Origin: Holacanthus passer
Taxonomy: Eukaryota; Chordata; Actinopteri; Pomacanthidae
Direction of reading: 5' to 3'
NCBI GenBank assembly: GCA_025331565.1
Contig: JAFREQ010000091.1
Span: forward strand, 132,001-196,000
Length of the DNA stretch: 64,000 bases
The notes under the pieces: model-generated
Seen by the model: the letters and a program-made list of their open reading frames with translations, nothing else
What the model was told of the DNA's origin: nothing
Database searches by the model: none
In this document: positions 34,801-47,358 of the stretch, one piece after another
How the letters are laid out: each line of letters begins with the position of its first letter
Numbering within the stretch: position 1 is the stretch's first letter
Position numbers and translations under genes: made by a program

Positions 34801-36008
34801 ACAAAGCAACAATAGCCACAGCTATGGTAAATGCATTTGTTTTAAATATATCCAAATTTTATTTGAATATAACTAAATATTGCCTTGTAAACTGGTGCCT
34901 CATTTGTTTCAATGATATTTGCTCACTAGGTGCCTATAGCAAAAACATTCCTCAGGTCTTTGAGGTGGGTGGAGAAAATATGTCAAAATGAGTCAATAAA
35001 TAATAACAGTGTTGTTTTCTTTTCATGTATGAAGCCTACCTAAAATTAATTTGAGGTAATTGATTCAGACAGACTCCAGGATTATTTTGTTAATCCCAAA
35101 GAGAAATTACACATTTTATACAAACAGATGATCTGGCTGCTGTCCTTTCAACAGCTCAGGAGCTGTGATGCTGACAGGACACCTTCCAAAGACAGGGATG
35201 CTGCAATGGAAGTCACTGAATTATTACACACAGAAATGTCATTAAATCAAAATACTGTCTAAGTATGCACTGACTCAGTCTTCATATTGTTGCACCTATT
35301 GGCTCCATTTGTAATAATACAGCAAGTATAAAAATGTTTGTGATGCTCAGAAAACACGTTGTGTTTTTTTGTTTTTTCCCACTTGTTTGTTGTGTTATAG
35401 TGTCAAATGACAAGCAATTCCATTGTTGTTCTCTAACATTAATTTGTTCTGTTCAGTTTTATTTATTTATCAAAGTCTTTTTGGTTATATTTATTTGATG
35501 CCATGCACCACACACCATTTTTCACAAATCCACTCACAAACACAACAGACCCTTCTCACTAACCATTACATACTCACTGAGCTATTTTTGTTAATGGCTA
35601 TGATTGAACTTGATTCTATTGACTACAGTGTTTTCCATGTGGTGTTGTCATGTCATTAAAAGATGACACAAAAGTAGGTTGACCATATTTTCAAACCTCC
35701 ACAGTTAAGTGTACCCTTCCATTTCGATTTGACAGGGTGGGTTCTTGTGGGATGTGTCATGGTTAAAATGAATGCATTTGTGGTGTGTGTCTGAAAAATG
35801 TAAACAATAAATTTTCTTAAATGTAAACTTTTATTGAAATTAAATGTGATGACTGTAAAACTGCTCCCTTAGACTTCCACACTACTTAAACTCATCTTGT
35901 CAACTCATGCTGTTGGACTCCAACACCTTGGAATTATTTGCCTTGTGCTTTAGTCATCAAAGGTGTATTCAGAAATTTTCAGAAGTATATATTTTTTTAA
36001 AACGACAG
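31883..36008. other. unassigned non-coding sequence
   Basis: No gene is recognised. Small items inside are a perfect 14-bp palindrome GCACCCATGGGTGC at 34,411-34,424 and a LINE/SINE 3'-end-like phrase TTGTTAATCCCAAAGAGAAA at 35,087-35,106. Simple A- and T-runs are common. Confidence 0.45.
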
Positions 36009-36608
36009 TGTGATGATTAAAGCTTTTAGTAGGACCCAGGAGCAAGACTCAGACAAAGGTCTAGGTGAAAAGGGGTTTATCATTTAACTCCTGGAGAGAA
36101 CTTGCTGGCAACGAGGCGCTGGTGGTGCTGTTTGTGGGGCTCTGTAGACTGATCAGGGAGATGAGTGAATCCAGGTGGATTGAGTGGTGAGAGGTTTGCA
36201 GGTTAGCGGTTAGAGGCTGGGTGGTGGAGGTGCTGGGGCAGCTGGCTGGAGACACTGGAGACAAAAGGAGAAGACACACAAGATATTCACAAGACTTGGT
36301 CTATTGGCTAAGGCTGGCCGACAATACCACGAGATGAGTGGAAACAATGTGGCAGCTTGCAGGAGGATGAGCAGGGTTATGAAGCTGCCGGTGATCAGGG
36401 GAATGAAGCTCAGGTGTTGCTGCAGAGGACCTCAGCACCTGGAACCCAGGCCCCCAGCCTCTGAAACAAAGCCTGAACACAAAACAGCACCGCCAAAGAA
36501 AACACACTGATGCAAAAGAAGAAATGCCAAAACCAAAAACACCAGACTTTAAATTACCAGAAACACAAAAACAAAACTAGAAATAAGGCAAAACCCAGAA
36601 CCATGACA
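36009..36608 (-). mobile_element. probable solo LTR (TGTCATGG type)
   Basis: Read on the minus strand, the 600-bp block starts TGTCATGGTTCTGGG and ends ATCATCACA, so it has the TG...CA ends of an LTR. GATAAA, a weak polyadenylation signal, lies about 80 bp before the end. The stretch GGCAGCTTGCAGG...GAAGCTGCC...CAGCACCTG on the plus strand is shared with the LTR at 46.7-47.25 kb, so both belong to one family. The flanking pentamers GACAG and GATGG match at only three of five positions. No internal retroelement region adjoins it. Confidence 0.65.
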
Positions 36609-38721
36609 GATGGTGTGTGTACTAAACATATTGAAAATAGTGTCAGTTGGATAACTGTATAACTGTGACATAAAACTGATTGGATCTGTTATGACTACAA
36701 TAGATGTGGCCAATTTCTGAGTTAAATCCCTGTTTGACTTGCAGACCTAGCAGCACCTGATGAGTAATTCTCCTCTGTGTCTTGTTAAGGTGAGTTTGAC
36801 GTGAGTAGGACAAATTTCGTACAATTGACATACAACTAACATGACATATGATTGATTTGAGAGTAACATGGTAATTTGCTTGGAGGACTAACTGAAGTAT
36901 TAATGAGAGTGATTTGGCAGAATTATTGAGTGTCTAATGTTACTTGTTTTATGGTCAGTTTATCCAACAAACATTTATGCAACATGAATTTTTGGTCTGA
37001 TTGAGTCAGACTCATTAATCCAAAAAAAGAAGGAAAAAAAACAGTATGTATTGCTAGAGGACATAAAATATTCAGAATCAAATAGGCTAGTCTCAATAAA
37101 TGCATCTCTGTGCATACAGGAAAATACAAAATGTTATACTTTCTTCCCTGCCCTCCCCTCCCCTGGATACACTCGCTATATTAGAAATGTATGTTCAGTA
37201 GCTGTAGCATCACTTTAGGTCATAGTTCCTTACACAAAAAGTGTCCAACTTAAAACAGATAATGTTCAACTGTGTCCCCTCAGTCTTCTGTCTCTTGTTT
37301 CTCACCCCTTTGCACCCAATTTAGCATTTGGAAACAAAATCACAGAAGCGGATACAATACATACTTTAATCAAAATGACAAACAAAAAACAATAGAAAAA
37401 GAAAAGAAAACACGTCAAGGTGAAACATGGAACATGTTGGTTTGGTGTGCTGTTCAGAGTAGTACCTGATTCTTCGGCAGCACTCGCACCTACAGCTGTA
37501 TGTGTCACCTTGGTGCAGTGACCTGATGTGACGAAGAGCTCTGCCTATTACTGAGGCAAGACACACAGGGAGAGCCAAACATTTTGCATTACACACATTA
37601 CATTTTGCTGTTACACTCTTTTTTGTGACAGTCACACAGTTTTACATGGAGACCAAGGCCCTTAAATCCAAGGCCACTGGGACTGACCAAACTCCATCTT
37701 GACCACAGATGGACAAACACAAGCTGATTCCATTTCTACTTATCGGTTTTGTTGGCTGTACAGATTAATGCATGCTGTGTTGTAGACAGGAGTCTCAAAA
37801 GTCAGCACATACATTATATATTTAAAGCACAGCTTTTCTTTTACTCCAGAGGCAAGAGTGGAGTGATTCAAACTTTGTGTTTAAGACTTCAGTTCTGCCT
37901 AACCGGCAGAAGTGCTGCATTACAGCTCAGTTGACAAGATTAGAAAGTGATGAGTTTCTGGATCTCTGTTTAATAGGAATTGTTCTTCTCAGTGGAGGTG
38001 TAGCCAGCTCTGCACCCACTGGATGCAGGCTGCCCTTGAACTGTTGTTCACTAAAGAGAGACTGAACAGAGAAATACAATACTTTTAAGCACTAGAACAT
38101 CTTTGAATGGGCTAATAAAATCAAAATGTCTCTTAAACTGATTCCAACATTGAACATGCTGGCCAATGTTGGAATAACAGGCATCCTGCTTCTGGTCCTT
38201 GGCTCCAGCACTCCTCATTTTCATCACAGTCTTTTTTCATTCTTTGCCAGTTAAATATAAGTTACATCTTCTTTTGCTGAAACCAAGTGATGTGGTTTAG
38301 GAAGTTTATTTAGACTTACACCTTAAAGGTTACAGTCTTGCAAGTGGACATGTTTATATTAGCTAATGGCTGTCTTTTTCTCCTTTGGTTGTGTTGTTTG
38401 TTGTTGTTGTTTTTTTTTGTTGTGTTTTGTTGTTTTTTTTAAATGAGAAAACAACATTACACATTGTGACCTGTAAATAAAATTATAAATATAAAAGCAT
38501 TTTGCCTTCATTTGAAAGTGGAGAACAGAGATGTGACAGGAAACAATGTGGGAGAGGGAAAAGGAGTGTGTTGCCGCTGGCGCACAATGTTACCTGGAAT
38601 ATTTGTCTCTAATGTGTGTTGTGGCACAGAACTCTTGCAAAACAAAAAAAATGTTTAAAGGTAATCTCAGCAATGAACTCACCAAATAAAGTTTATTAAA
38701 TGCCCAACCAGAAAAGAGAAC
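36609..38721. other. unassigned non-coding sequence
   Basis: No gene is recognised. A GTT/T-rich simple stretch lies at about 38,390-38,440. Confidence 0.5.
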
Positions 38722-38945
38722 ACTGCCGGTGGATTACAAACTTCCTGTCTGACAGTAGGCAGCACATGAAGCCTGGGAAACATGCCTCAGGCTCCTGAAC
38801 CATCACCACCAGATCACCTCAAGGCAGCATCCTTTCCCTTTTACTCTTCTCCCTGTTCACTAACAGATACACCTCCTGTCAACAGTCTGTCAAGCTTCTG
38901 AAGTTTGCCGATCCTACCACCCTCATTAGGCTTATTATGCTTCTT
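38722..38945 (+). mobile_element. Jockey-group LINE, reverse transcriptase palm fragment
   Basis: The plus-strand translation contains RWITNFLSDSRQHMKPGKH, SPQGSILSLLLFSLFTNRYT and SVKLLKFADPTTLIRLI. These are consecutive blocks of the reverse-transcriptase palm. The catalytic FADD box reads FADP, so the second catalytic Asp is lost. Both ends are truncated. It is the same broad lineage as the 22.7-23.9 kb copy. Confidence 0.88.
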
Positions 38946-41900
38946 GCTATGCTTATTGCAAAATACTAAACAATGTTCCTTGGATGACAATGTGAAAATT
39001 GCAACAGTGTGAGAGGCATTGCTCGTAATGATGAACCTACAGAGACTTAGATCTGCAGCTTTCCTTAGCTTTATGAAACTGAAAAGTGAGATTCAGCTCA
39101 TTGTTCAGCTGTGCGGCTGCTCAGGCAACTGTTTACAGAGAAAATGCTCTGAAAGCACATTGTACACTACCTGCATAGCAGCAAACAGCTGATGGACTCA
39201 GGTAAAGAGTAGGTGGTGAACATAGTGGAGCTAGATATTTCCCTCAGAAACTGGTAGGGACCAAAAACAGAGCTAAAAGAGAGTGAATATTGAACTTTCA
39301 TCAGGTGGATGCAAACAAGCTCTAAATGAATGCTTATGTTGCTCCGTAACTACCGGATGTGTGATCAAGTAGCTATAAACGACCAAGTTAAAGACACAGG
39401 GGATTGCACCCCATATTCAGTTATTTAAATTGATTAATCTTTCACAATTATTTATTCTTTTTACAAGTAGTCACTTAAACAATAAACATTGCCTTTTGTA
39501 GAATTTACCCTTAGCATGTATGTTGGGCCCCTATTATATTGTGGGCCCCTTTCAATGTATCACAACAAGGCAAGAGTGATACTATATATTAACCAGACTG
39601 TGGGTCTAAGAGTCATTCAGAGAAAGACATAATGATATAATACAGCAGCACCACGATGACCCCAATACTGCACCCGTATTGTTGTTACAAGAAGATAACC
39701 ACTCAATCATAGCAGTGGCACGGGGACAGAGACAGAACAAGGCTGGGAGTCACTGAATGTGAGAGCGAATGAAAAGGGAACAAGAGAGAAGAGATTAAAA
39801 TTGAAAGCATGGGTGACTTTGCGTTGATGGTGTACAAGTTTGCCAAATTTGATGGACCATATGCTGTCGAAAATCCCCCAGACCATTACAACGAGTGTTT
39901 TCGCCAATCAATCATCCATGGTGTCTGTGAACTGTGGACAAACTTCATTCTTATTTTCGGACAAAATTGAGAGCGAGGGAGAGGTGATCAATGATTGAGG
40001 ACACGATCCACGGTAGGGGGAAGATTACAGATGTCTTTCATCACTTATAGTTAGACATCAGCTGAGACAGCCAACAAATGCTGACTTTCTGTTCTGGGTC
40101 TCCCTTATGTCAATACTCAGCAGCCACTCAAAGACATCATCATAAACATCAGTGTGAGACATGGAAGTCTATGTGATGTGATTGTTTGGCTGTACATCTG
40201 ACAACATCTGTCTATCTTGCAGAAACAGAGCTTACAGTATACTTTTCAGATCTAAAAGGACACTCAACAGACCTCTGAGTTGACAGATAAAGTGGGGGAG
40301 ATTTTACATTTAGTCACTGCTACTACTTGTAACTTTTGTCAGACTTGCTTATGTTAGCAGGGAAAGGTGGAGTTAGGTGACCTTTCAACTTGCAAGGTTG
40401 ATTTTTCATTAAGGCTGTGGTCACAAGGATTGCATGTATACTTGGCTGAGATCCGATCACATGGTGAGTCTGACCACCTTCAAATGTAGTCTGGCTGATC
40501 CGGGTCGCATTCTGCTTTCATCTATGATCAGATTCTTTCAGTCACTATCTTTCAGTCACTACCTGTAGGTCTTACCATAGTGGAAATTTGAACATAAAAT
40601 GACTGGTAAACCAACAGCTTTGGCTTTTGACTCAGCTCTGCTTTCATCACCATAGGTAGCTCACAAACTACCCAAATCATTTCTCAAAGTTGGATGCCCA
40701 AGGTGGACCATCTACCATCACAATGGCCTTTCTTAGCCTGAATTTCCAAGACCATGGATTTGTGGTCTAAACAATTTAGTGGAGTCAATAACCTGTTTCA
40801 GACATGAAATATATAACATTGCTGGCTTTAGGTATCTGTTAAAGTGATGCCTTTTTCTCATTCTAAAAGTGTGTTCTCCTTTCTCACAGGCTGCATCCCT
40901 GATGGGTTTTGAAACTTATTTTGAGGCCTGTACACCACATACATACATTTCATCATTTAACATTAGTGAGTGACAGAACATTAAGTTAGGACCCTTGTTT
41001 AATTCCTAATTGTTTACATACTGTTATGTAAAGTTGTTTGGTGGATATTGATTTACTTGTCCATTCAGTTGGCATTAATGAAAAGTGAAAAAATGTAGAG
41101 AGACTGTTGGTCCAATTATTACTGTGGTTGTATGAGGGTTTTTTTAACCTCTTGGTCGCTCCTCCTGGTCGCTACATGACACTGATCTAAGAATAATTTC
41201 CTCAACACCTGAAAATGATCTCTTTTACAGTGTAAACTGATTCTGTGCATATGAGATGTCCATAAAAATGGTGCTTATTCGTACATGACACATGTTGAAT
41301 TGCCATCACATAAATGCTGAGCCGTGCATGTCTGAAAGGGCCTCATGGTCTACCACACATATAGATGACTTTATAGATGTTTTCATTATTCAAATAATAA
41401 CCAATGGTACAATGCCCCCAAAAGTGTAAGTTCAGCCTATCCCTTTAAGCTAAATAAATCTGCGTGTGATCCCATAATGAGGGGTGTGTATCCACAATGG
41501 AACTTTTCAATTTTGAATCAGTTAAATGGCAAAATTAATGGAGGCTATTAGAGAGTAGAAATTAAATCTGGGCACAAATTAACAAGTGAATTCATTCCAA
41601 TATATTGTACCTAGCTAATGGGATTATTTTCCATATCTTTAAATTTAATTTCACACCAGTGTATTATTGCTATAATATGCATGGGATCCTCAGATGTGGG
41701 CTGTTAAACATAAGAATAGAGACATTAATCTTAAAAGTAATTAGGTAATCAATCATCCGCTCAAGGGAAAAGGGGAAGAGGACTTAACGACGGGGCATGA
41801 CCCCAAATGGACTGCACCACAGCATGTGTGTTTGTGTGTGTGTGTATGAGAGGACCTTGTACCCATGGGAAAGGCTAGCTGAGAGAAATATGGTTGCCCC

Positions 41901-42089
41901 AATAATGTACGCTACAGCTAATTTAATGATGGTGTAGAGTTCAGCTACCCCATGCAGGGAACTGTGGGATTTTTTTCTTTGATGATGTTAAAGCTACATT
42001 GCATATAGTGTGTGTATGTGTGTGTGCGTGTACTGCATATGTGTGTAACATGTGTAGCATATATAAACACGTGTGTGTGCGTGTGTAGT
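38946..42089. other. unassigned non-coding sequence
   Basis: No gene is recognised. GT-rich simple sequence occurs at about 41,826-41,846 and 42,006-42,090. A diverged stretch at 40,440-40,520 (GATCCGATCACATGG, CTGATCCGGGTCGCATTC) may be an old dispersed repeat. Confidence 0.45.
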
Positions 42090-42475
42090 AGACCGTCATA
42101 TTTTTCATTGAAGCCTGGCACCACAGATGTTTCTAATATTTTGTCCTGCATGGCTGAAATGAAAAATTGGATGTCCAAAAACTTCCTGCAGTTGAATGGC
42201 AAATCCAAATCAGAAACATCATCTTGATTACTCCCCCCCCATGGACCCAGTGCTAGCAGTATTAATAACCTCTCCTCTAGTCTGAGTGCCTTATCTAATA
42301 ATGTTCATAAAGAGGCCCGCATCTCAGGTGTAATCTTTGACTCTGACCTGTCCTTTGATTCTCAGGTGACTAAAGTAGTACAGTCCTGCTTTGCTCAGCT
42401 GAGACAGCTAAGACTTGACCACTGCACTGCACTTTATTCTGGCATCAGCAGGCACAACATTCACTACAGTTTTAA
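42090..42475 (+). mobile_element. L2-type LINE, reverse transcriptase C-terminal fragment
   Basis: The plus-strand translation shows YFSLKPGTTDVSNILSCMAE, then MKNWMSKNFLQLNGKSKSE. After a frame change near the C9 tract it shows GVIFDSDLSFDSQVTKVVQ, SCFAQLRQL and RLDHCTALYSGISRHNI. These are successive landmarks of teleost L2 polymerases. An internal deletion joins QLRQL directly to the LDHCTALYSG block. Both termini are missing. Same family as the 5.7-6.3 kb copy but on the opposite strand. Confidence 0.88.
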
Positions 42476-42849
42476 CAATGTCGTGTATCAGAATGTAGCG
42501 CTACTGTCTATTTTTGTCTGCAATTCACAGCAATCAGTAAATTTATTTTTCTTGCCCTGGTCTTAAAAATGATCAAGATTTTAAACTTTTCAGTTCAGTC
42601 TTGTGAGCCTCTTCTTGTTTAGCTTGCTGTTGCCTAGCAACACAAACTATAGAAATTCTGAGGCTCATGTATTTTATGATATCTAAAATTTAAAAAGTGA
42701 GATCTAATTAGTTGTATGTGTAAAGTAAGCACTGATATTTTTCATTTGATCACACAATGTATTTTGTTGGTAAGTGGTCATGGTATAAGCAAAATTATAC
42801 CATCAATTTTTTTTCTGTTCCATGATTTAAATGAATGATGATTTTTTAA
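42476..42849. other. unassigned AT-rich sequence
   Basis: Nothing recognisable between the LINE and the hAT-type repeat. Confidence 0.5.
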
Positions 42850-43018
42850 AATGTTAAATCTGTGAAATGTTGTCAAATAAATGCAGTGGAGTAAAAAGTA
42901 CAATGTGTCCCTCTGAAATGAAGGGCAGTCAAGTATTTGTAGCCTAAAATGGAGCTGCTTAGGTAAAGTACAAGTAGCTCAAAATTATACTTGAATACAT
43001 GATTGGCACACACCACTG
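42850..43018 (+). repeat. hAT-type dispersed repeat, 3' end intact
   Basis: GTCAAATAAATGCAGTGGAG, TAAAAAGTACAATGTGTCCC, TCTGAAATG, AAGTACAAGTAGCTCAAAAT and the terminus CACACCACTG are the right-end landmarks of the repeat whose left end is at 30,845. Confidence 0.72.
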
Positions 43019-43189
43019 ATGAAAGCACAATGCCAGCTGACTTAATAAGAGCCTTGGGTCAAGGTGTGTCATGCTTTATTGCCTGACCTTGGAAATCTGT
43101 CGTGAAGATTCAAAATCTATTGAAATTCATTATTATTAGTTTCATGCTTCCATGTTGCATATTCTTTTTTCCCTTTTTTCCTGGATGTT

Positions 43190-43320
43190 TTAACTTTATT
43201 AGATAATTAATAGACAGGAAATGTGTGGAAAGAGAAATGAGGGATGACATGCATCAAAATGTTCTCTGCCAGATTTGAACCAGATGTGCTCCTGGTCCTT
43301 ACATGGCCATGTTGCAGCTA
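43190..43320 (-). mobile_element. SINE-like fragment
   Basis: AACTTTATTAGATAATTAAT, AGACAGGAAATGTGTGGAAA, GAGAAATGAGGGATGACATG, CATCAAAATG and GATTTGAACCAGATGTGCTC follow the order of a common fish SINE whose tRNA-like head would lie at the right-hand side. The pol III boxes are too eroded to be certain. Confidence 0.45.
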
Positions 43321-44359
43321 AATTAATGTTTAATGCAATTACCACACAGCAGATCTGGGGCCAGATATTATTCCATCATAGAAAATCTGTACATACTGCA
43401 CAGAGAGTGCAAGGAACGGGGGGTTAATAGGGGTCCAGCAGCTCATTTTTTACCTGGGATCTCCTGGCAGGCTGTTTCAGTCCTGGATATGGTGGCACAA
43501 TATATAAATACCTTTTAAATAGACTTGGTGTGTTGAGTGTGATAACTGTCCAGTAATGTTGCAAATCAAATGTGCCTTTGTGCTTTTTGAATAGGTGTAA
43601 AATCTGTTTCTTAGATTTGTTGATGTTCAGATATACATTTCTTAATAACTGATCACCACCCAAACATCATGTTTTGCAAGAATCTAAGATAATACCTTAA
43701 ATATAAATAGATGTTGCTTAGCTCTTCTCTCTACACTTAATTGTCTAACATTACATTTGTTTTCAGACATTTTGGTTATCTTTTAATGGTTTGGCCTCTG
43801 TATTTGGTAGGTAGTCACTGCAATTACAAGTCTCTCTCTCTGTGTGTGTGTGTGTGTGTGTGTATGTTCATCTTAAATAGCCATCTAAAATTAAGTGTCA
43901 GTGTCTTGGTGTTGCCAGCAGAGTGGCCCAGATATATCTCTATTTTTTTCTATGGGAATGGATGACTCACTGCTGTGATGAATGGTGTGTGTGTGTGTGA
44001 GAGAGAGAGAGAGAACCCAGACACAAGTCAGCCCAAAATATGTTATGCTGCTGTGCATTATATGACTATATGTATATAAATATACAGTAAATCATAATCA
44101 TTTACATAGCAAACATGCTGTGCATGTTTGTGTGTTTAACACAAGATTTTAGCACAAGATAAGTTTCTCTACTTCCATCTGTTGACACATTTCTGAGTTT
44201 CAGCTGCTTTTTTAGTTGTTTGCTAATGGAACAGATTTGCTTTTCACTTTACCTTTAACCAATTCAGCTGTCTGCACCAGCTGCATAATGGCTCTCACTT
44301 TCTGAGTGTAACTGCAACTTGAAGCACTCATAATTTATTATGTATGGGGCTGTGAGCCA
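43321..44359. other. unassigned sequence with GT and GA microsatellites
   Basis: (TCTC)/(GT)n at about 43,832-43,864, (GT)n at 43,984-43,999 and (GA)n at 43,999-44,014. No gene is recognised. Confidence 0.55.
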
Positions 44360-44470
44360 GAGCTTGAATCAAGTCCAAGTCCAGTCTTCAGTCTCATGTC
44401 TGTAAAGGGCAAATCTCAAGTGCTGGTCCAAGTCAAGTCTCAGGTCTGCGGAGGGCTAGTCCAAGTGAGG
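44360..44470. repeat. CAAGTC-rich repeat block, left
   Basis: Imperfect CAAGTC/AAGTCC/CAGTCT words recur densely (AATCAAGTCCAAGTCCAGTC, GGTCCAAGTCAAGTCTCAGG). A second block of the same vocabulary and orientation lies at 45,945-46,015. The pair may be parts of one dispersed element. Confidence 0.55.
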
Positions 44471-45944
44471 AGTACATTTAAGAAAGCACTTATCTGTGTT
44501 TTTATAAATTTTCATAAATAATGTTTTTTTTATTATACACTCAAGGGAAATTCAACCAAACTAGACAAGGATAAATAGACAAAGTGCTGAAATTTACAGC
44601 AAAAACAACAAATTAGTTAGCAGTGTTACACATTTAAAAAATGATACCTTTAACGTATATGAACGTGACAGTCTTTTCACCCGCAGAGTTTTAGAAGAGA
44701 CTTCAGCCATCTTAAGAGCTACAACAATGGTGGACCAGACAAGCCAGAATTCACAATCTATAACTGCACAGAAAAAAAACAACAAAAAAAAGTGATGTAG
44801 TTCCATGGACTGGAACAAGCAAAGAATATTTCAAACCACAACAAACATGCCAAAAATATTTTTAGTAAACCACAACACAGTACATATTAAGTCTGTGAAG
44901 GTTCTCAGTCATCCAGGTCCTGGTATACAAGTGCAAGTTGAATCGAAGGCAACTTGACTTGGTGGTGGTCTCCAAGAATCTACACCAAGTACATATTCAC
45001 TTAACATTTTGTAATCAATCCTCAAGTCTCCTCTCTCCTCAGGTGACTAATGGACTTCAAACAGAGTGAAGTCATACACTAAAGATAAAGACTTTTCTCT
45101 TTCCCACTATGTGAATATAAAGTGTTCAAAATTTTTCTTTAATCTTTCTTTTTAGTAACCTTTTACTTATAATGTAACATTTATATACACACTGAAAGAA
45201 GGTCATCTTTTGTACAGTTAAAGCTGTGGTGCTTAGATTCGGTAAAGGCTGATTTCGTTGAGCATTTTTTTGGACTGAACTGTCAGAAAATGTGGAATGC
45301 AATTTCATTTAATGGTTGAATCTGTGGCTGGCCCAACTGGCTATAAATTACATACACAGATGTCTGGCTCTGATTTTAGGGGAAAATCGCCTCAGGTTCT
45401 GAAAGCTTTGTAAAACTTTATTGAATTTTATTAACTTGTTCCAACTTGTACAAAATCCACAGATAAATTGAAAAGGAAATTTGTTCATTTGAATCACATA
45501 TTCTTCCAGTAGGAGGATGCCTCCTCAGACACCATAAAAATAGGTTGTTTCAATAGACAATACACAAATTAAAATGCATTAAAAACTGTCTTAAACTTTC
45601 TACTGATAACTAAAGGTAATTTAATATAATAAAGTAAAAGTAGGAACTAGCACATAAGTGATTTGTGTGTCAGAATCATCAATTAGAAAACAGATGATGT
45701 CCTGCAGACGGAAAACTCCTGAGCTACTCCTTTGTGTGTACTGACTAATTGTGTGATGAAGGGTTGATTCCCTCTTTTGAATTTAGAGTTTTCTCCATTT
45801 TATTCTGGAGCCAGCAGCTGCAACTGAAAATGTGCATTAGATTTTTGGAGACATTATGTAATTAATTATTTATGACAGTCTGGTAGAGCTCCAAAAGGCA
45901 AAAGTACATTCAGAACAGCATTTTATAATATTTATGGGGCACCA
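44471..45944. other. unassigned sequence between CAAGTC blocks
   Basis: No gene is recognised. GTGAAGGTTCTCAGTCATCC at about 44,896-44,915 is a word I associate with dispersed fish repeats, without a confident class. Confidence 0.4.
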
Positions 45945-46015
45945 AGTCAAGTCTTCAGGCATTTAAGTCTCAAGCAAGTTGTCCAAGTCGAGTCTGACTT
46001 GAGTCCAAGTCACAA
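45945..46015. repeat. CAAGTC-rich repeat block, right
   Basis: ACCAAGTCAAGTCTTCAGGC, TTTAAGTCTCAAGCAAGTTG and TCCAAGTCGAGTCTGACTTG show the same vocabulary as the block at 44.36 kb. Confidence 0.55.
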
Positions 46016-46715
46016 GTGTCCTGCTCTGCTGTGAGCTCTCTCAAAGCTCATCTCATGGCTGTGTGTGACAAGACCACTGTGGATGAATAGGTGCAGAATA
46101 TAAACTGATGAAAGGCAGCTGTCGTTGTTGTGCTGCTGATATGCTGCTTTTATTATGAGCGCAACATGGAGAAAGAGCTTACCTTGACATTTCTCCCCCT
46201 CCCCATTTTACTGATATGCATTTTTTTCCTTCTTCAGCTGAGCTCCAGATTGCATTGTAATACCCCCGGCTCCAACATGTGGCTTTTCCACTCTACACTG
46301 TCCACACGTGGAACTAAATCAGTTCATCTGTCTGGTTAATTCAGACCCAGGTGAATCTGCCCACATATTTCCAGGCCTGACGCCTGTGCATAGACTCCTT
46401 TGACACCTGCAATATTTATCACACACTTTTCTCCATCTTAATATTTGATGTTTCCTTAATTCCCCACAATGATGTGAGCTTTCAGAAGTTGTCAGGTAGT
46501 TTGCTAAGCGGCTGTGAATAATTGAAAAAGGTGGGTTGAAATGAAGTCTCCCACTTTCCTTTTGTCTTTTGTTCATTCTGTTTTCATTAAAGTCACACTT
46601 CCTTTGTAGACAACAAGTTTCATATTCTTTTTATACGTTTACAACTTTTGTTCTACAGTCAACGTTTATGCATTCATAATAATAATAATAATAATAATAA
46701 TATTATAATAATGCT
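46016..46715. other. unassigned sequence with an AAT microsatellite
   Basis: (AAT)n at about 46,676-46,711 lies directly outside the solo LTR that follows and supplies part of its target site. No gene is recognised. Confidence 0.6.
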
Positions 46716-47251
46716 TGTGTGCTTGGTGTGAAAGACACACAGAAACGCACAGAACTGAAAACACTTTACGATTATTTGCATGAATGCACAGACGAGGGTG
46801 AATAGGTAAAGCAGATTTATTAAACAAAAAAAACTCCAGGACTTACACAAAAAACCAAAAGGGTGACCAAAACCAGGAAGTCCAGTGGTGGGGAGTTGCT
46901 TCAGTGGTTGAAGGCTGGGCAGTGGGTGCTGAGGCTGGATGGCAGGGACCACAGGGAAACACTAGAGAGACAAGAGACAAAGACAGGGAGCAAGGAAAGG
47001 GGACAAGGAAAGGGGACATGGAAAGGGGACATGGAAAGGGGACATACAAAGGGACATTCAAAGGGCCAATCTGGCAGCTTGCAGGTGAAGGGGAGGGCTA
47101 TTTAAGCTGCCAGTCGTTAGGAGAAATTGGGGACAGCTGAGAGAATAGAGAGGACCAGCACCTGAAGACCACACCTGGAGTATATAACTAAACATGCACA
47201 GAAACAAACTAGAAGAACACCAAAATCAACTAAGAGACCTAAACCATGACA
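46716..47251 (-). mobile_element. solo LTR with 6-bp target duplication
   Basis: On the minus strand the block starts TGTCATGGTTTAGG (at 47251) and ends AAGCACACA (at 46716), giving TG...CA ends. The flanks are AATGCT on both sides (46710-46715 and 47252-47257), a perfect 6-bp duplication. AATAAA occurs on the minus strand about 110 bp before the 3' end. A CTTAAATAG motif (plus CTATTTAAG) could be the TATA box. It shares the GGCAGCTTGCAGG...AGCTGCC region with the LTR at 36.0 kb. No internal region is present, as expected after LTR-LTR recombination. Confidence 0.85.
46989..47065. repeat. 14-bp minisatellite inside the LTR
   Basis: About five to six imperfect tandem copies of GGACATGGAAAGGG lie in the upstream (U3-like) part of the solo LTR. 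Confidence 0.9.
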
Positions 47252-47358
47252 AATGCTTAAGGGGGAGAATGGGAATAAAACTTTTTTATCCTGACTGGCA
47301 GTCACAAATGCACCTGGACACACACCACCACCTGCATGGCTCATGTCACACACAGAAT

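Noticed and set aside
39809..39970. 53-codon plus-strand frame starting MGDFALMVYKFAKFDG
   Set aside because: It looks protein-like by eye, but I recognise no family and see no splice sites or neighbours that support it. An alignment search would be needed before calling it.
46863..47140. K/G/R-rich open frames at 46.86-47.14 kb
   Set aside because: They are translations of the GGACATGGAAAGGG minisatellite inside a solo LTR.
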